Notes under the pieces: generated by a model
Told to the model about the DNA's origin: nothing
Database searches by the model: none
Seen by the model: only the letters and a program-made list of their open reading frames with translations
Made by a program: the position numbers and the translations under genes
Part shown: positions 32,727 through 44,220 of the stretch, piece by piece
Position numbering within the stretch: position 1 is the stretch's first letter
How the letters are laid out: the number at the start of each line of letters is the position of its first letter
Assembly: GCA_023374045.1 (NCBI GenBank)
Contig: CM041777.1
Span: 86,608,300-86,672,299 of the forward strand
Direction of reading: 5' to 3'
DNA from: Limonium bicolor
Lineage: Eukaryota; Streptophyta; Magnoliopsida; Caryophyllales; Plumbaginaceae
DNA length: 64,000 nt

Positions 32727-33495
32727 CTGGACCGTAGGGTACAAGGTAGCACCCATGGCGGCCTTGATAGCATATCTCAACCCGCCTCTAAATTTCTCCA
32801 CCTTCACAGCATCAGAATAAACAACTCCTGGGACGAAGTCCAAGAGCCCAATAAACAAGGAGTAGTACTGATCTACTGTCATACTACCCTGCCTCAGGGC
32901 CTCAAACTCCTCCCTTTTCCTCTGCTTCAAATGAGCAGGATAGTACTTCTCTCTCAACAATTCCACAAAACCAGTCCATCCAAAACCCTCTATAGCAAGA
33001 TAATGTGCCTTCACGGACCTCCACCACGTGCTGGCAGCGTCCTTCAGGTGAAAGGCTGCTATATCGACTCGGTGCTCAGCAGGCACGTGTATGGCATCGA
33101 AGGCCTTCTCGTGCTCAACATGAATCTCTCCAGGACAGTGGGGTCAGCAACTCCATCATAGGTAGGTACTCGCGTGTCAGCTACGCTCTTCAGCCAATTC
33201 GGCTCTCTAGGTGCGGGTACGGGTGGGACTACCGGTGGTGCAGGTGGTGCTCCTATATGGATACCTCCCATCTGGGCTAGCTGAGCGAAGATGGCAGCTA
33301 CCGTCTCAGCCACGCCCACGTCTGGGGCCTCCGGAGGACCTGCTCCAGGCCCGCCGCCTCTTCCACCACCTCCTCTACCTGCTGATCGCCTCCCGGAAGA
33401 CATCTGAAGAATTCAAAACCAAAGTCAGCTCTTGGTATAAATACCGTACTTTCCCTACCATATCTTAACTCAAATCATTTACACTATCTCTTGTA

Positions 33496-33523
33496 ATCAG
33501 AGCGGTACTCCGCTCTGATACCA
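33496..33523 (-). other. Element A primer binding site (tRNA-iMet) within a hairpin
   Basis: On the minus strand TGGTATCAGAGC (33512-33523) lies 4 bp inside the 5' LTR, complementary to plant initiator Met tRNA. It overlaps a perfect 10-bp inverted repeat: ATCAGAGCGG (33496-33505), TACT loop, CCGCTCTGAT (33510-33519). Eight of the twelve primer-pairing bases could be held in this stem. Confidence 0.9.
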
Positions 33524-33527
33524 CTTT

Positions 33528-36500
33528 TGTAACACCCCTACTAAATCGGTTCCTAGTAATCCTATAAATGTCGCGCACAATAATATCTCGCAGCGGTAAA
33601 TAATAAACTATCGCCCTAATGGTGTCACTGTTATCACTCGCCCATACGGGTGATAACGATTTACCTGGTAATCAACTTGCGAAACGTATTCCCAGTGACT
33701 ACAAGAGATAGATAGTAGTACTTAAACAATTTAAACCAAACTTAACATCAACCAATTATTACAGACCGTGAGCATCTAAACCAAATACACCTCGGTTAAA
33801 CAACCCGAGTCCAAAACCACCTGAGTATCACACCGTACCAAGTCTAAACCAACAGTACTATCACAATGGTCACGCCTCGCTGCGACCCACCAGCTAATCA
33901 CCTGAAATAAAGATGGTTTGTGGTATGGAATCAGCCCCTGCTGAGTATGTCATCACATACCCCGTCATGCCCCCAAAGACCCCTCAATTATTTGGTCGAG
34001 AGCATGAGGTTCATTACATGCAATACCGTTTTAATATTTAAAACTGTAAAACAATTAACAGTAACATCCATACAATAAACACAACCATCACCATATATAA
34101 TATAATCACATGTATAACCAACGAACAACCAAGCGAAACAACGAGAACAATAAACAAGTACTAGTTCTCGTCCATGGTGTAGAAACCAATATCGTTCGCC
34201 ACTGTGTAATTCTTAACTGTATTATTTGTTCAGTTATACCTAGTGACAATGCCACGTTAAAACGACATGTCTCTAGTTACCCATATATTATGGCGGGTCA
34301 CCCACGGCAGTAGCCACTCCAACGGTAGAGTCTCCGACCAACGAGCCATTCTAGCTCACGGGAAATTTTCTTGATACTTGCGGACCCGTACGCGGACATC
34401 CTGGTATCGTTTTTGTGATCACAGCGCGCACCAAGAGCCACATCCTCCTGGCTTTACTTTCCTTCCTTAGTTAATTATTTATTCCATCGCATCGCATTAC
34501 CAAATTTTCCTAACACAGTAGACTAAGGTCATTAGTCCAATCCGAGTCTGTAAACTCGGGATCCAGTGTTAGATACAAGAGCGGCGTATAGAAAGGCCAT
34601 TGCTCCGTATAAAAGTCTCGGATAATATGTATATCTTATTATCCTAGTGCTACAACGTTTTTCTGACGATCCTTATATTTCATATAAGATAGCACCATAG
34701 CCGCTAGTTCGTTTTATATATATAGGTCCATATATACGAACCGGTACTGTTAACTCGACAACAGTAATAATAAGCAGCTATAAATATACAATTCATGCAT
34801 AATAATTATCACATTCAGACAACCAATCTTATCACAGATCACACAGAAGTCTGAACTGATGAAGCCCTCAGAGCCAATCAGAGACATATAACAACATACC
34901 GTTCACCCTGATGTATTACGGTGGAGTATGAATCAGCGAGATCCTATGCTCCTTGTGTAGTCTCTAACAGTCTAAACAGTACATAATGCTACTGATTAGC
35001 ATACCGTATAACAACACAATCCTACGGTACCCCGTACCGTCACTAACACCTCCTGGTTACCCCCCGTTATTACCTATCAACATTTGTCGGGTTTTAGGTT
35101 TAACTCGAGATTGGAAAAGTGTTATATTACATGCGTAGTTTGTCTTGTATATTAATATACTTATTGTTGAACTCGTTATCGCATGTGACTTAACTTACCC
35201 TTGTATGTCGTATAGTTTATTTCATTATTGCATGTGTGATCATTTGTCATGCACTATGCATCTCACCTTAGTATTTATTTTTCTAAGGTTTGTCTCTTTT
35301 TTTTTTAATCGATGTGGTATAATTCATTTGTAAACAATACTTTGAATGTATAAATTCTTATTGTCCCATGCATACTCCTAACATTAGAATTCCACATCTA
35401 ATGTTTGTAATTCTTTTCCCTTTTTTCATATGTCATTTTTAATTATGAAAACACATGGTCGTTAAACCATATTATATTTTTCCACCATAGCATATATTTA
35501 TTTATGTGTATGTATTTGTGGAACTATTTTCTATATGGTAAATCTTATAATATATATTCATTCTTTTTAATGAATACCCTTATATTATAAATGTTATAAC
35601 TCTTATAACATTAAAAACCATATTATAAATTCCATTTAAAAATGTTAATATTTCCGAACAGCACCCATGTTCTTAAATATTTACAAAATCCACCACCTAA
35701 TTAATATAATGTTACATTATAGTTATATAACATATATTCTGACATTTAAGTCATTAAAACAATTATAACCTATAGTTATATTTTGTTTATAAAATACCAA
35801 ATAGTCCCTTATATTTTCGGCTTCCATTATATCCACTAAACTTCTATAAATCACAATCTCCCAATTTATAATACATAGTTTTCTAATTCATTACAACTAT
35901 ATATTATACACATATCTTTATAAAACCTTTTATACCATTCCAAAAATTACCAAACTATACCAAAAGGTTATAAATATTATTCCTAACCTTATACTTTCCT
36001 TTAAATCTCGGTTTTTACCCCTTTGTTACCCATTTGTAACAATGTTATAAAATACCTATATTATACTTATATAATTCATATAAACTCCAAATTTAACCAA
36101 ATAAATTTCTAAAAGTTCCTAATAACCTAAGGTTTGTACTAAACTCCATTTAGTACCCCAAGTTTTCGGAAATTACATTATACCCCATCTCTTTTAAATC
36201 TTTTACAAATTAATACTTATCTTAATATAAGATAGTTTTTAATTTCTTAAATTTTCCAAATTGGTCAAAGTCTCCTATATAGTCAACTTTGACTTCTAAT
36301 ACCAAATGGGAACCAATTTTTCGGTAATCACTAATAATAACCTATACTTTTCTATTTTTACAATTTTGACCCAAAACTTTATAAAATGTTATAATTTTTA
36401 TTAAATTCATTTAAAAACCCTAAATTGCTCTAAATTAAGCCCACGGCTTTCTAATTTCCTAGTAATTACGAATTGGCCCCAATTTTAATTATAAGCATAA

Positions 36501-38223
36501 ATAAAACTAAATAAGCTTATAAACTTAAATTAAAATGGCCTAATGACATGGCCTTATTACAACCTTGAACTTGCAAAATAAATTACACAATAAATGTCTC
36601 AAAATATAGCATATATTTTCGGCCTCACTTTGGTTTAATTATTTTTCCACATAATGTCATAATTTGACCATTATGTTAATTAAATCTCTTAAATGACTAG
36701 CTTAATTTATCTTAGCCATTTTTTTTCCATTTTTAGGTCAATATGACCTATATATGTAATTTCACTCTCGGCCATATATATATATATGCTTAAAATTATA
36801 AAAATCATAAGTTTAAGGTGTTTATACCTTGGTTATTCCTTGTATGGGCTCGGTCACTTGTAGGAAAATTCACCACTTGATTTAGACATGTTTAATACAC
36901 AAAAACAAGATATGGTTACACTCCAAGCTTGAGTTTAACCATAAGGAATAATTAATGTAAGATTTAAGGCAAAAATCACCTTAAAAATGCAAGGGAAGTT
37001 CTAGATGGTTTCGACCTGAACCAAACACACCACAAGGTGTTAGATCCACCATATTGACATAGGAAATAGTTAGATCACAACAAGCTACCTTGTTATTAGG
37101 TTTTACCTTGGAAAAATGCCTTAAAAGAGGGTACTTCTCTTGGATCTTGGTCACCCTTGCTCCAAATGGCTAACCAACTGAATGAATATGTAAATATGAA
37201 GATTATGAGTGTATAAACTCATAAAAATCAGAGGAAGAAAACCGCTTGAAAGATTGAGAGGCTTAAGGTATGTTTTTACCTTAAAATGCAATTTTGAGCA
37301 ACCTTGGTCCCTCTACTTGCTTCAACCGAGTTTAGCTCTTGTTCTAACCTTATAACACTGAGAATAAGCCATAGGAATTGATGAGCCTCGAAATCTAGGT
37401 GTTGGTAGTGAAGAGATGAAGGAAAAGGGCTAAAAATGACATTAAAACACTTACCTTAAGAGCTTAGGAGTTAGATCTGCCTTCCATGCTCAAGAACCAG
37501 ACTTGAGAGCTTCTTAGGAAGGGAGGAGCTCGGTTGAAAGGGCTGGGATCGGACAAGGAGGAAGGAGAAGGTGAGAAAGGTTGGAAATAATGTAAAAAGT
37601 AAGTTTTACTATTCTAAATTTGTGTTAGGTATCAATTTGTCTCTTAATCATTGTGAGCTGTCTCCTCTCCTCTTGCCAGCCGATTTCCATGGTCCAAAGG
37701 GGTCAATTAATTGACCATTGACCATACTTGGTCAATATTGACTCATGCGGGCCCCACTTTAGGGTTTTATTAATATTTTAATATTAAATTTGTAAAAATT
37801 CGTAAATTTCTGGAATTAAATTCCTAATATGATATAATATGATAAAATATCATATTTAAGGGTAACTATAATTTTTAAGCCCATTAAAAATCAATTTAGA
37901 AGGCAATCTCACAAAAACGTGCTTTAAGGTGTTTTAGCGCACATTTTTGTGTCACAGGGTGTTCCTGAGCTTAGTTCTCCTTGAGAATGGTTTTATTGCG
38001 TTCCTTGCTTCATTATAATACTTAGTAATCCACTTTGATCCTATTTGGGGTCATACAACCTTTATGGTGTCTTAAAGCACATTTTTGGCTTTACCGATCT
38101 TAAGGCGTGTTTTGCCATGTTGAGATCTTTTAGATTGTTCCCCAATAATTTTTAGGTGTTTAATAATCATCTTAGATCATTAATAGATCATTTAATTATA
38201 TTTTAAAGGTTAGGGGTATTTCA
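33528..38223 (-). mobile_element. Element A 5' LTR (4696 bp)
   Basis: Starts TGTAACACCCCTACTAAATCGG and ends TTAGGGGTATTTCA; collinear with 22372-26997. It holds an extra 59-bp block at 36479-36537 bounded by TGGCC, absent from the other LTR. The transcription start should lie in this LTR on the minus strand; I could not assign a TATA box with confidence in such AT-rich sequence. Confidence 0.95.
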
Positions 38224-39673
38224 AAACCCCTTTACATACCGTACACCTTAGACCAAGGATGCACAGTGTAGACCACTAAGCTTCTCGAGCGCGCACGTCT
38301 GAAAGGCGATCTAAACATACGAAGAAAGCTAAGTGTCAATCCACATGACAAAATGATTCGGTATTTCCGAATAACGTCAGTAACCCCAGTATTACATCCC
38401 CAGATTTTAACTGTAATTAGTTAAGGTATCGTTATCCTTAAAACTCCTTACTCGTAGTATGTATTGATATTCGGTTTAGCAAAGACGTCGGTTTTTACAC
38501 GAACGTCGTAGTTAACGTTTTCAACGTAAGAATTATATTTTCCAACCCGTAGAATTTTATAAGCGTTACGCTTTATATAAATCCATTCATTCTCGTATAT
38601 TTAATTCAACTGTTACATCGCATGTATAGGTATGTTATAACCTATGGTCGCATGCATGGTTATATTTTATAATCTATGGTTGCATGCATTCCATGCAACA
38701 TTACTTTATATTGTATAATAGATTATTAGTCTTCGTTATACTTTATGCTATACAACTTCTCATTTATGTAACAAGTTGTATTCATTTAAAACCTTATGAC
38801 TTTATAGTATATTTTATACTAATAAGTTAACATTCATTATTTATTATTATATGGTTTGTAAACCATAATATATAGGCATGTTATTGCGCCGGTTTACATA
38901 TATGTATATATACATTGATTTCTCAATGAAATATGAAACTTTTATATTATGTACATGTTATTTCCCATCCAAGGTTTATTTAACCATTCCAAAATCATAT
39001 ATTAACCATAGTATTTTATGTCATTGTATACTATAGTTTGTATCCTTATTTTTGATATATATATGCATGCGCTATCATGCTAGTTTTAATGAGTTATACT
39101 TTTGACCACATAATATTATTTAGTGTTACACTTATATCATGATATCATATAGTATGATATTTTATATGTCATTAAACTTTATAACATATAGTTTTAATAA
39201 CTATTTTCATTATCGAAAATAGCTTATATATATAACACACTTATACCTCTTTATTCTTATAATTTTCATTAATCACAGTATTCCCACATAACTTAGACCA
39301 TGTTATAAATACCTTATTTTATAACATCAAAACTTTGTAATATGACATAACCTATAGTTTTTGTAATATTTCTCCTTAATTGCCGAAAAGGCATGTATTT
39401 AATATTTCATTTCCTTTCAAACCCCACACTTTCTAATTATTACAATTTCACCACTTATTTTATAACATACCATATTCACCATATATTATAACATTTAAAT
39501 CATATAATATGGTCTAAAATTTCCAAAAATACAAACAGCCCCTTAGGTTCTGTTTTTTTTAACCTTTAACTTTCCATATTTATACTCTTTACCACAAATC
39601 TTATAATATTTTTACATAACATATGTTATATCATCCAAACATTATAATATTTATAACATATAGTTTTCATATG

Positions 39674-42600
39674 TGTAACACCCCATCCAACAACAAACAC
39701 ATAACAACAATCTGCAGCGGAATACACACCTCATCAAATAACTTAACTCGTTGGTGTTACACGCCGTTAACCACCCACGTGGCTAACAAGGCTATTACAT
39801 AAATATTGTACCGGTCTGATGGACTAGATTCCCGAGCGTCTACACGTTATTATCCCTTTCCATTAACAACAACCAACATACAAAAGCCTTCCAACTGTAC
39901 CGAGTATTTACAAATTGATGCCGATAACAGTTTCGGTCTTACTACACCTACTGTATATATAACTTAAACGATTACCCATGTACAATGTCTACCCCGTCCT
40001 ACTCTCGAACGGCTTCCAGCTCTCTGTACCTGAAATAGGAAAAGAAGAGAAAGGGTGGCCCCCAAGGGGCTCAGCACCTTTGCTGGTATGGTAATCCCGC
40101 AGCCCACATGCTACCAGGCCACGCACAACTAATTGTCGTCTTAGCATGCGATTGGTTATATTTAAATCATGCATGCAACTGTAAACACACAACACATCAT
40201 CATTTCGCCTCAACGGGCTCAACAAACGGATAATATATCCTTACTTGATAAGTCACTCATGGTATTCATTATCCCTAGAGTGTTCCTCCTCTAATGGAGC
40301 TACTTCCTTAATAGACGACACTTACCCTTAAATCGGGTTATACTTAAACGCCTCTTATCACAAACTGGGATTCATTTCCATGATCCACACACTCCGTATC
40401 TTAAATATCACATTCCTCACATAACAAAACATAACAGCATTGTTCTCATTTCGACGTACACATGATAACATCGCATTCATTTTAAACATCTAACGTATAC
40501 ATATCATAGCATAGCAAGGGAAATTGCCTAGCACAATAGCAACACAAAACACCATAAGATCGGTTCACACAAGGAACCTTCCACCATAGTTAGTATACAT
40601 AGTGAGCCTAGAGATTATTGCCAATCTCATGCTGAGCTCGTTACCAACCTCGTTACCGTCCAGTTATATCGAACAATTAACTTATACCCAAGGTGTGTCG
40701 GATATAGTAATCCCAAGCACACCGAAATAACATTTGTATGCCCCTGTGGCCCGACGTGAGTCAGTAAACTAGCTTTGGATAAGCTAAGGGAAGGTTGAGA
40801 CCAAATTGGAATACAACCTATACATACACCAAGAGAGCCGAACCGGATGTGACATCGACTCCCGTCCTCACACGCGTGGCCAAAACATGACCGGACTCCT
40901 CACCCCCCCCCCCATTAGTACATATACACTTATAAATAAGTAGTTAGTGATCCATTATGGAGCCTACCACATCCACACACCATACGGTATCATAACCGAG
41001 TTAAGCACACAAGGGAGGTTCACACACTTGCATACAACAACAATATCCATCTAACTCACACATAGCCGTGGTTAGAACGTTCCCAAGGTTTGGGCCAATA
41101 ACTCCGAATACCGATCACTCATGTGTTCCTAGATTTGGTTAGCTAAGGTTTAACACATATTTGAGGTTAAATGGTATCGGAGGCCAAATTCGCCACATAA
41201 ATGAACTACTATAAACTCATTACATGTTTTAATCTTACAAGGTGGCAAACACTCAGAAAAACACATTGGCATACAAGCCGGTGTAATCCGGTAGGACACA
41301 GGTTGCAAGAAAACCATACCTGTCACCGGAGTCCACTCTATCATGTCCATTTACGTTCCTCGAACAATTCTCGAACAACTGGTAACATTCAAGTTGTTTT
41401 CATTAACATTGGGGGTAACATGTTTGTGTAACATCGAATAACCATGATTAACCCCATAAATTAATTTAAATAACTTCACATTTATCTTCTTTTACTTTCA
41501 CATTGAAACACAACCTTTCACCCACTCAATCATCATTATAACTCAATTAACATGTCCTTAACAACCTCATAACATCATTAACCATCAATCCCCATCATTA
41601 CACATCATTTCCATACCTTAAAACAACAATTTTGGTCCATTCGGTGGCCTGTCCGAACTTGTGTCCGAACCTCCAAGTTCGGACGCAAGCCGTGACTTTG
41701 AACTGAAATTAGACACACGTCCGAACATGTGTCCGGACTTCCCAAGTTCGGACACAGTTCGAGTGTGCAAAATTCTTACCCACAGATGCCTGTCCGAACT
41801 TCCATGTCCGGACGGAAGTTCGGACAAGGCAAAATGCTCAATTTCCAAGCCTTTAAACACTTAGCCAATTTCCTCCAAAGCCTCCAACACTTATAGTATT
41901 TACTCCCTAGGTTCCTATGTGATGTTTCATGCCTATTCTAACCATTATACCAAGACATATCTTCCACACAAACATCATCATTCAAACATCCTTTCTTACA
42001 TATCAAAACTCCTTATGTCATTCTTACAACTCCTTTTCCAAGCTCACACTTCCTCCATAATTTACCAAATCCTCTTTTCACAACTTCCTTAATTCCTTTC
42101 TCAAAACCTTACCTAAACATCATTCTCTCCTTATTCATCAACATTCCTAAACCTTAAACAAACTTCTCCAAGACTTTAATACATTCTCAAAAACACATAT
42201 TGAATTCCTGAACTTCCAAGACAATGCCTAAATCCTTATAGCACCTTAGAACACCTTGATGCATGTTTTCTTCCTTAGTGAAGCATGTATCCATTCCTAA
42301 CAATTCCTAGTTCACCCAAGTTTATTTAAGCACTTAGAACTCCTTATACATTTTACAAATTTCACCATGGGTTCTCTTAGCACATCATCATTCCAAAACT
42401 CATAGTTTTCACCATTAAACACTCAAGAACACCTAAATCCATCAACAATACCATCACACACAAGACTTCACCAAATTTACACTACATCACAATATAGTGC
42501 ACAATTTAAATTGCTTGGCACTTAGGCCCTTAAATAACATGGCTCTTAGGCCCTTAAATTGCATAAACCATAAACACTGAATTTCCCACATAAGTAATGC

Positions 42601-44220
42601 CTTTGACCTGCAAATACACTCAACATTACATATGTCCTTTTACTAGTCTCCTTGAGAACATTTTCCTAAGTCATGCACCCTTAGCTCTTTAGGTAGTTTT
42701 AACAAGCATTATTAGCTCTTTTTTTTACTAAGGCATTAAACCACATTAGGTTAGTATATTTACCTCTTTTCCACACCAACTTCTTTCTTGTTTCCTTATA
42801 AAACCGGTAAGGTATTTGATTCCTTGCCAAGTTCTAAACAATATACAAACATCATAATGAGTATTCAAGCTTTAAGCTTCATCTCATTATAAACCCTAGG
42901 TTTACATTGTTTCAAAAACATTAATGTAGTTGTTTTACCTTGATCTTTGAAGGGAGCTTGAATATCTATCAAGAGAGGACTCCACCTAGTCCTTGAATGA
43001 TTGGATGAAGCTAGAAAAAGGTAATATAATGACTCCATTAAGAGTGATTTTCGGACATGACAAAACATGAAGGAAATGTCATTTTTCTTTGAGTTTCCTT
43101 ACCTTGAAGCAAAGGAGAACAAGATATGTGAAACACAAGCTCAAGCTCCATCAATGGTGGAACTCCATGGCACCGAAATGGGGGCTCTTGAAGTTTTAAG
43201 AAGATAGGAATGAAGAGCTTGATGAGAGGAAGAGATTGGTGGTGTTGTTTTTTATTTGGATAAGTGAGCTAGATTTTACAAGAGATCAAAGATGGACTTC
43301 CATGGGGTGGTGCTGTATTACCGTGAGAGAACAGCAAGAAGGGAGGAAGAAGAAGGTTGGAACCGTGTGAAATGAGAAAGGAAGGGAGAATGAAGATAGA
43401 CTTGCTTTTTAGAAGATATTTGTAACTTATAAAGCAAATAGTACCTTAATTAGTCATCCTTTCTTTTCTTAGTAAATTAACAAGAGAGTGGTGAGTCACA
43501 CCTTAAGGAAACCGGCCCCCTTTATTACATAAGGGCATTTTAGTCTTTATTTGTCAATTTAATTACTTATGATAACACATGTTACAAACTAGCTTATAAA
43601 AATCACTATTCATAGAAACAAGGCACATAGAAGTGAAATTTTTGATTTCCTATTGATATAGCCACCCAAATGTGATACTATATAGTACACATACTTATTA
43701 AAGAGTAATGATGGACACCTAGCCACCCAAAACTCATTTACAAGACAATTTTTCAAAAACGTGCTTTAAGACTCCTTAAAGCACTTTTTGTGTCTTAACT
43801 TGTTTTCAAGCTTGGTTTTCTTTGGTAATTGATTTAATATGTTCATTAACATATTTATAAGGTATAGGTATGACCATTAGGTCTTATGCAGATTTATCCC
43901 AAGCTTAGAGCACTTTTTAGCCCATATTGACCTTAAGGTATTTATTTGTGTTTGTTTGGTTTCATTGTCTACCAAGGTTTCCTAAGGACTTAATTAGCCT
44001 TATAAAATCATAATTAAATATTATCAAATCTTGGTAGGCTCTTTGGGTCCTAACCAAGTTCGCTCCAAGCTTAGAGCACGTTTTTGCTCAAACCGTGTCT
44101 TAGTGTTTTATTGTGTTTTACCATGGTTTAAATGGTTCATTGATGTTCCTAAGGCACTTTTTAGCCTTTAAATACCATAGTTTATCATATACACAACATA
44201 CCAAGGTTTGGGGTATTTCA
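39674..44220 (-). mobile_element. Solo LTR B (4547 bp)
   Basis: Starts TGTAACACCCCATCCAAC and ends GGTTTGGGGTATTTCA, flanked by the same 5 bp, ATATG, at 39669-39673 and 44221-44225. No internal region remains, so it is a product of recombination between two LTRs of one element. It contains an inverted-repeat array (41648-41830). No genes; the many open frames are chance. Confidence 0.92.
41648..41830. repeat. Inverted-repeat array, GTCCGAACTT / AAGTTCGGAC
   Basis: Three modules about 70 bp apart (41650, 41722, 41791), each with GTCCGAACTT-like and GTCCGAACC- or GTCCGGAC-like copies followed by the complement AAGTTCGGAC. The layout and spacing match the array at 1-484, but the inner bases differ (AACTT instead of ACCCA). 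Confidence 0.88.

Larger units (their letters stand above)
31862..33403 (-). pseudogene. Element A gag, four exons (one frameshift)
   Basis: Begins at ATG 33401-33403 with a Gly/Arg-rich and Pro/Ala-rich N-terminus, then the retrotransposon Gag capsid region (STWWRSVKAHYLA, FVELLREKYYPAHLKQRKREEFEALRQGSMTVDQYYSLF). A frameshift near 33123 divides exon 1. Exon 1 ends at 32727 (YPTVQ), exon 2 is 32532-32648, exon 3 is 32304-32427, exon 4 begins 32218. Removing the three introns keeps one reading frame through to the zinc-binding part CKRCGKDHPGVDC and the intact knuckle CHHCGKKGHRSFEC, then a Gly/Gln-rich tail with a poly-Gln-like run. Gag forms the particle and binds RNA. Introns in a gag gene are very unusual; elements D and E have none here. 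Confidence 0.82.
22372..38223 (-). mobile_element. Element A: Tekay Ty3 retrotransposon with captured AlkB domain
   Basis: A two-LTR element of about 15.85 kb on the minus strand: 5' LTR (33528-38223), primer binding site, intron-containing gag (31862-33403), AlkB dioxygenase segment (30994-31693), protease, RT, RNase H, integrase plus chromodomain, polypurine tract, 3' LTR (22372-26997). The clade is set by domain order and the C-terminal chromodomain. The LTRs are nearly identical by eye but differ by many single bases and a 59-bp indel, so it is not a fresh insertion. Flanks are AGCCT on the left and AAACC on the right, so no target duplication is seen. Several frameshifts disable the copy. 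Confidence 0.93.
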
